Part shown: positions 1-11,009 of the stretch, piece after piece
Position numbering within the stretch: the stretch's first letter is position 1
Layout: each line of letters starts with the position of its first letter
Assembly (NCBI GenBank): GCA_963920765.1
Contig: OY987247.1
Coordinates: 3,286,001 to 3,350,000, forward strand
From: Ulota crispa
Lineage: Eukaryota > Streptophyta > Bryopsida > Orthotrichales > Orthotrichaceae
DNA: 64,000 nt
Direction: 5' to 3'
The notes under the pieces: model-generated
What the model was told of the DNA's origin: nothing
The model's input: only the letters and a program-made list of their open reading frames with translations
Database searches by the model: none
Translations under genes and position numbers: made by a program

Positions 1-1695
1 GCTTTGTTTAGATAAAATAGATGCAATGGTCTACAATGTGCCAAGCATCTACTTCGGTTTCTAGTTCCATGTACATGAAAATAAATAAGAAGAGATTGGC
101 CATATGCCGCGTTCATTTAAATCATTACTTTCACTTCAATTAAAATAAATGTGGACTTCAATTAAAATAAATGTGGAGCCGTAGGATATATGTTGTATCT
201 CCTCCTTTTGGTTCCAGAGTTTATTTTCATAAAAAAATGTGATAGGGGTTCGCACATTTAACACCTCCTTTTCCTTTATAACTCAAATTACTTTTAATTT
301 TATATAGACAAATGTAAAGAATTAAGCACATGCTGCACTCGTGGCTGCACTTCTCTCCACCATTTTCTCTTTTAACTCTAATGCTCGTTTTACAACACCT
401 TCTTCTTTTCGTTTCTATGATCGTTTAAAACAAAAATGAACATGAAAAGTCAACACTCACAACACCCTCCTCCCGCACCCTCCACCTTTTGGTCTCTACT
501 TTTGTCCTCTAGAAAATAAAAGCACTTGAGGTCTAACAATTGCCACATTCTTCCCTTGCCTTTCTCCCTTAGGTCTCACAAAACTACTTAGGGTCCAAGA
601 ACTGTTACACCTCTCCCCCCTCACCTTTATGAGAACATATATGTCTACAAAACATTGAGAGACCTATGCAAAATAGTAGGCCTTCACTATTGTGAGATCT
701 CTCAATGTTTTGCAAACATGACCCAAATTAATTCAAATATAGATAAATGTGGCATCTAACTTATGCAAAAATCTATTCAAAAATTAAGGATTTTTTTGGT
801 ACATTTGAATTTTTAGCACAACATAATTCACCAACAAAAGCAAGTTGTTCTTGAATCCCATGTAAACATTTAGGCACAATAAAAGGTGTCATTTCCTCTC
901 TTTTCACAAAATGTAATGCCCCAAATCTTTGTCTAACTAAGTGCTCATGTTCTCTTTGTTCTCTACTTAATTGCACTAAATAGGTTTTGGTGGGACAATC
1001 CCAAGAATTTCCAAAAAAAAGCAAGTCTAGAGGCCAAGCATGCATGACCAATCACAACAAAGAAGCCAACCACATGAAGAATCAATTGAAGGTACAAGCA
1101 AGAACCAAATGATCTTTCAAACGTCTTACATGTTCAATTGCAAGCAAGCATAGAAGAATTTGATGTTGCAAACATGTACAATGGATGACCAACATTGAGT
1201 TGAATTGAAAAACCCCTACCACTACCACAATCAAGTGGTGCTCTTTTGTGAACACCACACCCAAAGGGTTGGATACGTTGTTCAAAAGTTAATATGTGAA
1301 TGCTACTTTCTCCTTCATTCTTAACAAGTTTGTTAAATTTTCCATTTGCAGAATATTGCAAGACAATTCCACCTTTAGGATTTTACTTTAGAGAACTTCT
1401 AGACTTGTTGCATAACATCTCAAATACATTCACCAAATATATTCTTGCAATTTTGGTTCTTAATGAAAATCACACTTGGAATTAGCACTTATAAGTTATA
1501 TATTAAAAGGAGTTCACTAGATAAATCCTTACATGTAACATCATTATTTGACAACAATAATTTGTCCCAAAGTAGTATTAGGAATTAGAGAGTGTTTTAC
1601 CCAAGATACATGGACAAGCATTTAATTGAAATCTTGCAAGTACTGACTCTCTTGCTCCAATATTATAATCCTTCCCTACATTCTTGGCAGGTAAG
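1..1695. other. AT-rich intergenic DNA, no gene recognised
   Basis: I see no supported gene here. Two small structures are visible: a 22-bp direct duplication at 133-176 (unit starting ACTTCAATTAAAATAA), and a hairpin at 647-712 whose arms are built on CAAAACATTGAGAGA. The short minus-strand open frames between 773 and 1361 have no recognisable domain and low-complexity composition, so I do not call them. Confidence 0.5.
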
Positions 1696-1833
1696 CACTA
1701 TAAAAATTTGTGTTGAAATTGACACGTTTGAATTGACTAAATGTGTCTAAAATGACAGAAAACTATTTGCAGTGACAAAAATATGTCCAAATTAACATGT
1801 CCAAATCTACTAAAACTGTCCATTTTTATAGTG
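1696..1833. mobile_element. CACTA-type MITE, 138 bp
   Basis: The element starts CACTATAAAAATTTGTG and ends with the inverse, ATTTTTATAGTG. The CACTA ends and the repeated 'tgtccaaattgac'-like interior match the element at 2776-2952. No clear 2-3 bp target duplication is left. It is non-autonomous, with no coding capacity. Confidence 0.6.
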
Positions 1834-1844
1834 ATCCCTTGTAG

Positions 1845-2643
1845 TTAACCCACGAGCGCCCTAGGGGCGCTCATATCGCCCCTTAAAATTAAACTTTCCT
1901 CAAAATTGGGTTCAAATCTGTAATGTATTGCCTAGAAAAGTGCACTTGATCAAAGGTATGGTACTACTCTCATGTTGCAAAGTGGGCAATGGGGATTTCA
2001 CCACTTGTACAAGCACAGATTGTGCAAGTCAAGTATGACAATAGTATGCTAGAACTTCATTTCATGTGGTTTAGGATTTAGGTGCAAGGATAGAGACCAC
2101 CGGCTATGGCTGGTTCCATACTGCTAGGGGTGTTTTGGCACGCATGCCTTAAACTAGAGAAGGGTTTTGTAGCTATACCACCGGGATCTGTGCCCTTGTG
2201 GAGGTCAAAGCTGTACCCATACCCCGTCTATTGTCCACCATGTCGTGTGAGCCTTGCAACTTTGGGCCTCTAGAAAAACACCTTGCAGATGTCAAAACAT
2301 CACGAAATTTGGCACCAAGCAAGATACTTGTAAATTGCACCCTTTGCCTAAATTCATCAAAAGGAGCCTCTTCTAAGGCATGAATTTTTGCATCCATAGC
2401 CATGGACACCCCCCCAAATTAACCGGTTGCCACATAGTCAACTGTACTTTGATTATTATAATTTCCAAAATGGTGCGTTTAAAAGTTTTGCAAATTTTTG
2501 ATCAGGTGCATCAAGCACTCTTTTTGCTTTTTAGCGGTGAATCCTCCCCGATCTAAGTTCCTAGCTCGGGGCGTACAATGTTTTTGAGCATGGTCCCTCT
2601 TGGCCTCATTTTCTTGTTTTCACTGTGGGCACTCACGGGTTAA
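1845..2643. mobile_element. TTAA-bounded element, GC-richer subfamily, 799 bp
   Basis: The left end is TTAACCCACGAGCGCCC and the right end GGGCACTCACGGGTTAA; 14 of 17 terminal positions are inverted matches, and both ends are the tetranucleotide TTAA. Just inside the left end is a second small palindrome (GAGCGCCC/GGGGCGCTC). Size and end sequence resemble the 804-bp element at 31057-31860. The interior shows no convincing protein. The TTAA boundary suggests piggyBac-type mobilisation; this is inference from the ends only. Confidence 0.65.
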
Positions 2644-2775
2644 GGTAAGTCTTTACCACAATTGCAAAATGTCTAAGCATAGTTAATCCCAAACACAATT
2701 GTACAATGTCTTGCATATTATATCTTACCAATGTTATGCATATCAAGCGGTTTTAAAGCTAGAAAATCTTATCAC

Positions 2776-2952
2776 CACTACAAGAAAACAATGTCCAAAT
2801 TGACTAACTGTATCCCAATTGACAAAAATAATTGTTCAAATTGACATGTGTTTGAATTGACAAAAGATGTCCAAATTGACAAAAGATGTCCAAATTGACA
2901 AAAGATGTCCAAATTGACAAAAGATGTCCAAATTGACATTCCCCTTGTAGTG
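2776..2952. mobile_element. CACTA MITE with 3-bp target duplication
   Basis: The left end reads CACTACAAGAAAACAATGTC, the textbook En/Spm (CACTA) terminus, and the right end reads GACATTCCCCTTGTAGTG. The flanks are CAC on both sides, a perfect 3-bp target duplication as expected for CACTA elements. The 177-bp interior is largely a 19-bp tandem repeat. Confidence 0.8.
2861..2936. repeat. 19-bp tandem repeat, 4 copies
   Basis: Four head-to-tail copies of CAAAAGATGTCCAAATTGA lie inside the CACTA MITE. The unit resembles the element's own subterminal sequence, so the array probably arose by local amplification within the transposon. Confidence 0.9.
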
Positions 2953-3190
2953 CACCCAAGACGTATGTGATTTGGCACGTGTTTTTATCACGATAAAAAT
3001 TAAAAAATGAGGAAGTGATGTTTTACAACACAAATAATGTTTTGGACTCTAGAACAACAATGACATTGACATAAACATAAATGATCACAATTCCTCACTC
3101 TTAGAAAGCTTGCTAGCAACAACAAGCCCTTTAGGTTTGGCGAGCAACTTTTCCCACCTATTGCAAGTGAAAAGAAATGGTCAACCAAAA

Positions 3191-3235
3191 TCAAGTGTTA
3201 TCAAGTGTTATCAAGTGTTGTCAAGTGTTATCAAG
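3191..3235. repeat. 10-bp tandem repeat TCAAGTGTTA, 4.5 copies
   Basis: Four and a half near-identical units of TCAAGTGTTA, with one unit differing by a single base (TCAAGTGTTG). No function is evident. Confidence 0.9.
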
Positions 3236-4405
3236 CTATTTTATCACTTGATACACAACGTGTTTTATTTTGATGAAATTTTCTTGATATAAGGGTTTTT
3301 AATTCAACTTTGAAATCTCCTATAGTTAAGCATAATGTTATAAGATGCCTAGCTTCCCAAAATACAGTCCGTAGCAAACACGTCTGCCCGAATCCTTAAA
3401 TAAAAAATGGATGAATGATTCATTCTCATTTATATAATTCATTCAGAATTACTATCCTGCAACCAAAAATGTCTTTGCAGGTAAGTTATCTCAGTTCGTG
3501 GAAATCAAACAAGATGAATGAGAAATCATGGATGATGGACCTCAGTGCGAGATGAATGTGGACGAAGAACACTTTTGGATGATGGACATGGATGATGAAC
3601 GTGGTTGGATGATGAACGTAGATGAGTAACTTGGTTAAAGGATGAATATGGACAAGGGAACGGATGAATGACGATAATATCCGTCGTCTTCTCTGCCTCA
3701 GTGACATTCATGTCCAGTTCCTGCAGTTTTCGCAAGTGTTTCGTGTTGCTGAAAATTCTTTACGTGCAGAATTTCCATCATGTTGAGTACATTTCGGGCG
3801 TGTGCTGACAATTTTGCGTTCGAATTTCCGTGAAGGACTTGAGCGCATTTTCCTGAGACCAAACTTGCACTCAATTATCGGCGTTATCGGCTTCCTTTGA
3901 AGGTTAATTTGTGCCATTTTGATTCCCGTTGTTGCGTAACGTAGAGGACTGGTTGCAAGGCTTTTTTGTGTAGACGTTCGTGGTAGTTTTGTATGAATAT
4001 GCAGGAGCTGTAGTTATATGTTCAATTGCGGTGAACTGGCAGTTTTCGTGGCTATTTTTCGTTTTTTGTTCGTCGAAATCGGAATCTAGTAGATACTCGA
4101 CTTAGGGTTTTAACAAAAAAATTGGAGTGCGTGTCATTCGAATGTTTCCCTCTTGAGGAAGAAATACTGCTACCGCCTTCATTTAAAGTCAGTCGAGTCG
4201 TTTCTTAGTCAGAACTGTTCCTGGTTTTTGAATTTTCTTGAAATTCTTCGGATGTTTGAATTTGATATTTGGAGAGTTTTTAAATAGATTGCCGCAGAGC
4301 CTTTTCTGTTGTTTTTTCTTCTGAATGTCAGAATTCTTTTCGACGTGTGAGAAATAGGGTTAGTGTTGACGTCCTAACGTTTTTCAATATACTGTTATTA
4401 CGCAG
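3236..4405. other. Upstream region of the DUF1644 locus, with GATGA-rich repeat
   Basis: From about 3515 to 3680 the plus strand is a degenerate purine-rich repeat built on GGATGATGGACATGGATGA-like units. From about 3680 onward the DNA becomes less AT-rich and looks like a plant 5' leader or promoter flank, but I can identify no specific promoter element or coding exon. Open frames across the GATGA repeat are repeat artefacts. Confidence 0.4.
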
Positions 4406-6590
4406 ACGGCGGAGGCTTTTTTTAAGTTGTCGTTGTGGTTACGTGTTGTGAATGAATGGAACAATGCTGGAGTCAGTTTGCGAGATTTAGTTAGGCTTCC
4501 TGTTTTCGACGCAATGCAAGGTGCATTATCTGAATTGTTACCGGGAGTGATGGAAGAGATATTAGCGGAAAGGTTTCTTGCAGTGAGTTTTATGGATTAT
4601 AGTTTAGGGTTTAGGATGGAAAACTTAAGGTGCCATGTTTGATCTGGGCGTTATAGTTTGCAAGTTTAAGTTAGGGCTTGTGTTGAAGTAATGCAACATG
4701 CAAGATGATCATCTAAATTGTAGAATATGGTTCGGTATAGAGAGCGATGACCAGAAAGCTTACTTATGATGAGGGGTGTGGATTATGTTTTCTTAGGGTT
4801 TGAGGTTAGGGTGAACTTCATCGTTTTGGTATTGTTTCTGAAATGCCAGGTGGTAGTCTCCATGGAGCCGACAGGAGAAGGGGCATCACCCGCTCGACGA
4901 CGACTTCAACGGCATCAGGAGTTCATTCGACGGCAGTATGCCGCTCTAGAGTTAAAGGCTCGGGCAGATTCTTTTGAGCAATAGAAATGGGAGGAGGCAA
5001 CATGTCCAGTGTGCATGGAGCCTCCTCACAATGCCGTGTTGTTGATTTGCAGCTCCTATGGGAAGTATGGGAAAGGATGCCGTCCCTACATGTGTGACAC
5101 GAGTTACCGCCACTCAAATTGCCTCGATCAATACATGATGGGTTATGAGCTTCACCAGCTTTGGGGTGCACCACCTTTCTTCGAGACCAAGCGTGGCGGT
5201 GGAGATGGTGCATGCGGGAGTGGCATGACGATGACGTCTGGCAGTGGAGATGGTGCCACAACGACTGGCGGGGGAGATGGTGCAGGTAAGCAATGGCATG
5301 ATCTTTTTTCAGAATGTCAAATGTGGGCCAATCTCTTCAGCTAAATCTATAGTGCTTGGATTTAAAACAGAAAACCCCCTCACATCGTACATTAGAACTT
5401 TGGTTGCCATAGATCATATATAATCAGAAAAGGTTCTCATTTCACCAACAAAGTAAACAAGCAACCGGGAAAGTACACTACAGACTGAAGAAGGCAGGCA
5501 GAATTGAGAGACAGTCGTAATAATGATTCCACTAATGAAAGAGTTCTACTCTTATATATTTACCTGGATCTATTAATGCACTAAAGGAGACAGAGGTCGT
5601 CACATTCCCTCACAGTAACAAACATTCGGTAGCTCAAAAGTGGGTTTTAGAGGCTTAAAACAAAAGGGTCAAAGAAGCTAAAAATGTTTGGCGGTAGAGA
5701 TGGTGCAGACATGACGACTATGAGCGGTGGAGATGGTGCCACAACGGCTGGGGGTGGAGATGATGCAGGTAAGCAATGGCATGATCTTTTTTCAGAATGT
5801 CAAATGTGGGCCAATCTCTCCAGCTAAATCTATAAGCCTAGTGCTTGGATTGAAAACAGAAAACCCCCTCACATCGTACATTAAAACTTTGATTGCCATA
5901 GACCAGATATAATTAGAAGAGGTTCTCATTTCACCAACAACGTTAGCAAGCAACCGGGAAAGTACACTACAGACTGAAGAAGGCAGGCAGACTTGAGAGC
6001 CAGCCGTAATAATGATTCCACTAATGAAAGAGTTCTACGCTTATATATTTACCTGGATCTAGTAATGCACTAAAGGAGACAGAGGTCGTCACATTCCCTC
6101 ACAGTAACAAACATTCGTTAGCTCAAAAAAGGGTTTTAGAGGCTTAAAACAAATGGGTTAAATAAGCTTAAAAAAGGGGTTAAAGAATCTGAAAATGTTT
6201 GGGGGTGGAGATTACGCAGGCACCAGTGGCATGGCGACAGAAGTGGATGCAGAGGAGCTTTTGTGCCCGCTGTGCAGAGGCAAGGTGAAGGGCTGGAAGG
6301 TGGTGGAAGCGGCTTGCAACCGCCTGAACCAGAAGGTGCGATTGTGCTCGCAGGAATCGTGTGACTTCGAGGGACCGTACGAGGAGCTCAGGAAGCATGC
6401 GCGGTGCACGCATCCATCAGCTCGACCATCAGAGATCGACCCCAATCGGCTGGACCGGTGGATGCAGCTGGAACGGCAACGCGAGCTTGGGGATGTGTTG
6501 AGCATGCTCGGTGCCATGGTATTGGGGGACGATGTGAATGAGGGTGACGACGGCGGGGACGACGAGGACGTAGACGACACAGAAAATTTG
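4406..6590 (+). pseudogene. DUF1644 zinc-finger-like protein gene, interrupted by an in-frame TAG
   Basis: The family is plant-specific, of unknown biochemical role, and has paired Cys-rich blocks. Proposed exons are 4406-4582 (doubtful), 4850-5285, optional 5709-5768 and 6220-6590; each junction has GT/AG and phases agree. The likely start is ATG 4862, although the frame stays open upstream through exon 1. Conserved blocks seen are WEEATCPVCMEPPHNAVLL, then GCRPYMCDTSYRHSNCLDQ, then LLCPLCRGKVKGW and ELRKHARCTHPSARPSE, ending in an acidic tail. After 40 codons (…ADSFEQ) an in-frame TAG at 4982-4984 lies just before KWEEATC, where the family usually has Gln or Lys; it removes every conserved block. 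A short duplication gives YGKYGKGC where the family has one KGC. The family assignment is firm. The choice of pseudogene rather than assembly error is inference. Confidence 0.8.
5192..6219 (+). repeat. Intragenic tandem duplication of exon end plus intron
   Basis: A unit containing the end of the second DUF1644 exon (…GGAGATGGTGCAG|GTAAGC) and the following intron is repeated. Equivalent junctions fall at 5285/5286, 5768/5769 and 6219/6220, giving periods of 483 and 451 bp. The copies share almost all intron sequence. The middle copy yields a 60-nt candidate exon (5709-5768), flanked by AG and GT, that keeps the reading frame and adds 20 Gly/Thr/Asp-rich residues. Confidence 0.85.
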
Positions 6591-6833
6591 GTAAGACTCA
6601 AAGTTAACAGTCTCAATAATGAAATTTTATTGGTAGCAATATTAACTCAATATCAATTGTTCCTGCAAACATGCTTGCAAACATGGCTTATTGACAAAAG
6701 CTTTTCTGTGCATCGTTTTTGTATAGTGATCCTCTGAATTATGCCTTCAACACCGTTCCAATCATAATTGTGATAATATTTTTAGCGCCACCGTAACCGC
6801 GATAATGTGCACATAATGAGATCGGGCGTCAGC

Positions 6834-6860
6834 TTAACCCCTAAAGCGTCCCCGTGACCT
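6834..6860 (+). mobile_element. Unpaired TTAA-type terminal repeat
   Basis: The sequence TTAACCCCTAAAGCGTCCCC matches the left ends of the TTAA-bounded elements in this window. I found no confident partner; the closest inverse end is CTTTAAGGGTGAAGGGTTAA, finishing near 9341, on the far side of the CNOT11 fragment. It may be a solo or truncated end. Confidence 0.4.
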
Positions 6861-6883
6861 CAGTGGGCACTTTTCTAGACAGA

Positions 6884-7227
6884 AAATTCATTGTTCTCGC
6901 AAAGACTCGTATTAATGAGCCGAACCATTGAGCCAAACCAAGACTTGCATTCAAATTACTCTAGTTTCATCATCATTTTACACATCATGTGTATCAAATG
7001 AATTTTCTCTGTATATGTACCCAAACGCATAAGCTTGTCTTGCAATTTACCCAAAAACACTACATGCACGATCTAATTTTCAAGATCCGGTTTTTGACAA
7101 CCTATTGTAGTAATCGTTTCACATTGTTATTAACTGCAATGTCCAAATTCATTGTTCTCGCAAAGACTCGTATTATTGAGCTGAACCATTGAGCCAAACC
7201 AAGACTCTCATTCAAATTACTCTAGTT
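6884..7227 (+). repeat. 83-bp direct repeat, two copies 261 bp apart
   Basis: Positions 6884-6966 and 7145-7227 are near-identical (both begin AAATTCATTGTTCTCGCAAA and end ACTCTAGTT). They look like a local duplication between the DUF1644 and CNOT11 gene pieces. Confidence 0.85.
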
Positions 7228-7365
7228 GCATGTATGCCCTCGCCCTTACCCTACTGCTGGTTATGATCAGGCTTTGAAATTTTCTGGATGCAAGTAAAAC
7301 ATTGTTTCTTGCGTTACATTGGTCACTTACTATTTATGTGGTGCACTTTTGTTCTTTCTGTGCAG

Positions 7366-8752
7366 GACCTTGTAGAAAATACTCCTTTAATTGCTGTTGA
7401 AGTTTTGCTCAAGCTGATGAACTCGAACCAAATCACAGAGTACGTCAAGTTTCTGATTTTCCTTGTGCTTTGCTAGACACACGCAACACACAATGCTTCT
7501 GGAAGGAGATAATGAAAGAACCATCTGGTTGTATGCATTCTATAATTTGGTTAAGAAGTTAATGAAGCGGACGTATATTTTTATCTGACAATATCATGGT
7601 GTAGGAAAAAAAAATCTAAAATATTTCTACCACACCGTTTTACACTCAGAACAGTGAAACACGGTAGTCATACCTTCTTTGGATGATCTCTTTTGAATCT
7701 GAACTAATTTTTTGACTCGTGACTCTAGGACAAGCTCCACAACTATTGTTTTTTTCACTTTCTTTTTGATAAGTTGGTATTGATGTAGATTATTTGGAGA
7801 CGATTGGTCCCCTCTCATACTCCTCTTGGTTATGCTCTACATGTTGAACTCAAACTACTTTATCATGTCTTTTTTTCTACCCTGTAGGTGGGAAGAATCA
7901 CATCCATGACTTCTATAAAACAATGGATTGCTTGCAAGTTATTTTAAAATGCTGGTGAGTATGGATTTAAGCCTTCATTCCATGGAAGTCGTGAACCGCT
8001 TGACAGCGGCTGTCGATCTTCCAACAGAGTTTGTTCATATGTACAGTACATCTCCAACTGTATATCATCTTGTGAAAATATCAAGGTCCGTTGCGTCCTT
8101 CCTGAAACTTTCTAAAGAGCTTCTCAATTCAGCAATTTTACATTTCTAGTTAGTGTCCATGTTCCTGACAAGTGATTTGTTTTATTCAGGACAAGTACTT
8201 GCAAACTCGTCTGGTTCTTTTGGTTTGTGTTTTCCTGCAAAGCTTGATTCAAAACAAGATAATCAACGGTATGTGGCTCAAACTATTTTGCGGTCTTGCT
8301 GATTATTGGCACCAGGGATTCTTTTTCTTTTTCAAGGGTCGAGCGACACGTACCCTAGAATACGTACCGATAAGAAGAAAACGGATACAATCATCCATGT
8401 GTAAAGTTCATCATAAAACCAGCTAATTTAACTAACATTCATCTAAATTTGGGCGCATATAACCATTCCTTGAGAGATTTATGCTGATTCCATCCATTTT
8501 TCACCCAATTTCTTAGTATTGAGGTAGCCAGTTTCGCAAGATCCTGGCTAAAAATCGCCCAAGAAAAGTTCCCTGATTGCCAGTTGGATGTGTTCTCTCA
8601 GTTGACGAGTTTGTGATTTAATTTCTTTTTTTTTTAATGTAATTTTTGCAATGCAAGACTTATTTATAGAAGTCCAGGCCTTTTGCATCAACCTTTCTCA
8701 GATCCGGGAGGCTGCTATTCTGTTCCGGCTTCTGAAGACTGTGGAGTGCTGA
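7366..8752 (+). pseudogene. CNOT11: CNOT11 (CCR4-NOT subunit 11), 3' part only, frameshifted
   Basis: CNOT11 is a subunit of the cytoplasmic CCR4-NOT deadenylase complex. Four exons encode its conserved C-terminal domain: 7366-7439 (DLVENTPLIAVEVLLKLMNS), 7939-8085 ([20 protein letters not shown]), 8190-8268 ([16 protein letters not shown]) and 8652-8752 ([11 protein letters not shown]…[15 protein letters not shown], then TGA). Exon phases agree except in exon two, where GTACA is duplicated in tandem (8041-8050). Counting one copy only, the exon regains the expected length, and the family pattern CISSCENIK lies in the shifted frame. The last intron ends AA (8650-8651) where AG is needed. No N-terminal half was found between 6591 and 7365. 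The identity is secure; with a frameshift and a lost acceptor I read it as a pseudogene fragment. Confidence 0.85.
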
Positions 8753-9754
8753 GAGTAGATTCCATGGTTATGCTGGACTGTTTAGGTGAAGTGACGGGGA
8801 TTGATTTTGGTGGGTGAACACACCCCTGATGATTGTGTGAAGTAGTAGGTCTTTTTTTTATGTCGGATTCTTGAGGCTCGATGCTCAAATCATTTTTCTT
8901 AAGTTTTGAAATCTTTATTCCTATCATAAGTTTAACACCTTTTACCATGGGATGGTTACTTTTTCTAATTTTAGTAACATGGAAAAAAAATTAATTGGGT
9001 TGATCTTCATTGTGATTCACATCCATGGTAAAAAAAATTAATTGGGTTGATCTTCGTTGTGATTCACATCCATGGTAAAAAAAATTGGCGTAATTGAATA
9101 CATTTTGTAATTGATATGAATTTCTTTAGCATTTGTTTCAAAAATTTACAATAATTTCAAATTTTCACCAAAATTTATGAATATTTTTTATACATGTAGT
9201 ATGCACATACCTTCTATTATTAAAATTGTAATATAGAATTTTGATGTTTATTATGTTCCCAAAGTAACTTCTGAAAAATGATTGTAATTCCACATAAAAT
9301 CCATGGTTGTAGGCCCGTCCTTTAAGGGTGAAGGGTTAACAAAACTAAAGTAAACCTAAGTGCCCTATCTCCACCAGAGTACAAAATAAATACGGAGTAT
9401 ATTTTTACATTAGTTTATTTACTATTACTTTTTCTTTTACTTTTATGATTATTTTTTATTTTCCTTTTCCTTTTACATTTCTTTTTTGCTATCCTTTTAC
9501 TTTTATTTGTTGATGTTTATTTTTTATTTTCCTTTTCCTTTTACATTTCTTTTTTGCTTTCCTTTTTCTTTTATTTGTTATGTTTTCACTTTCATTTAAA
9601 CTATTCAAATTATATAAGTTCATTGTCACCCACACAAACTTTCATTTAAACTATTTAAACTATATAAATTCATTGTCACCCACACAAACTGTTTGTATGC
9701 ATGGTATCTATTTCTTTTAAATAATTAAATTGCTCTCGAATTACGGTTTTCGAA
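8753..9754. other. Intergenic DNA with three short tandem duplications
   Basis: No gene is seen between the CNOT11 stop and the MFAP1 leader. There are tandem duplications of a 46-47-bp unit at 8978-9083 (starting CATGG, then an A run), of a pyrimidine-rich 68-bp unit at about 9439-9575, and of a 50-bp unit at 9588-9687 (starting ACTTTCATTTAAACTATT). A TTAA-type right end (GTGAAGGGTTAA) finishes near 9341. Confidence 0.6.
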
Positions 9755-9763
9755 TTAGGGTTT
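9755..9763 (+). promoter_or_regulatory. Telo-box-like motif in the MFAP1 leader
   Basis: TTAGGGTTT lies 36 bp before the MFAP1 start codon. Telo-boxes (AAACCCTA and its complement) are common in the 5' regions of plant housekeeping and RNA-processing genes, so the position fits, but function here is inferred. An out-of-frame upstream ATG at 9774 follows it. Confidence 0.35.
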
Positions 9764-10698
9764 GGAGCTCGCGATGTTTTTGTGGCGAGGCGGAAGCAAT
9801 GCCGGTGCAAATGCCGGCCGGGGTGAGCATTGCGGCGATCTCCGTACGGGAGAAGCTGCGGAGGAAGATCGGGCAGACGAAGGTGAAGCGGTACTGGCCA
9901 GGCAAGGCACCGGAATGGGCGGAAGAAGTCGAGGAGGAGGAGCCCGATGTGCGGCCATCATCGTCGAGGGCCAATCGGCAAGCGCAGCTCGACGAGGCGT
10001 TTCCGCTGCGCGAGGAGAGCCAGACTGATGATCCGCGGCTGCGCCGTTTGGCGGAGAGCTGGCACGACAAGGACGAGGCCGTTGCGCGGCACCGACAGAT
10101 TCGGCAAGCCGAGATTGTGTCCACCCTGGACAAGAAGAGAGTGGCCCAGGTTTTAGCGGAGGCGGAAGAGGATGAGGACGATGAGGCCATTGAGGAGCGG
10201 CGACAGCGGATCAAGTCTCAGCTCTTGGCACGGCAGCGAGAGGAAGAAGCGGAGCTGGAGGAGGAGGATGAAGATGAATCCGAATCCGAGTCCGAAACCG
10301 ATTCCGAGGAGTTTGGAGGCATGGCTATGATCTAATCCGTCTTTGTACCTAAGTTGGAGCGGGACACGATTGCTGAGCGGGAGAAACTTGAGGTGGAGCA
10401 GGAAGCGATAAAAAATTCGAAGCTGGAGGAGAGGAAAGTGGAGACGAAGCAGCTGGTTGTGGAAGAAATCAGGCGAGAGGAGGAGATCAAGAAGAACAGG
10501 GAAGCTGAGGACGATGGTGGAGAGGTGGACACCGATGACGAGACAAATGAGGCCGAGGAGCACGAGGCCTGCAAAGTTCGAATTATTGCCCGCATTAAAA
10601 AGGATAGGGACGCCCGGGATAAGTTGTTGAAGGAGAGAGAGGAGGTCGAGAAGCTGAGGAACATGACGGATGAGGAGAGAAGGGAATGGGACAGGAAG

Positions 10699-10719
10699 AA
10701 CCCTAACCCTAACCCTAAA
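10699..10719 (+). repeat. Telomere-like (CCCTAA)n run inside MFAP1 coding sequence
   Basis: Three CCCTAA-type units plus a final CCCTAAA lie in frame and encode NPNPNPKP, where the family usually has a single NPKP. This looks like an in-frame microsatellite expansion within the ERRxWxRKNP block. Confidence 0.8.
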
Positions 10720-11009
10720 CCATTGCCATTGAACAAGAAAAAACGGAAGTTCATGCAGAAGTACTATCACAAGGGTGCTTTCTTCCAGACGGAGTCGGAT
10801 GATAGAGATGGAACCGGTGGAGAGGAGATATTCGGCCGAGGAGACTTCTCTGCTCCCACAGGCGAAGACAAAATGGACAAGACCATGTTGCCCAAGGTTA
10901 TGCAAGTCAAGCATTTTGATCGCAGCGGGCAGACGAAATGGACTCATCTGGTTGCAGAGGATACCACCGACTGGAACAATCCGTATGTCCTCCACCACTC
11001 TATGTATTA

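Noticed and set aside
773..1361. Minus-strand open frames of 67-92 codons near the left edge
   Set aside because: There is no domain, no shared frame and no splice logic. The composition is compatible with chance in AT-rich DNA.
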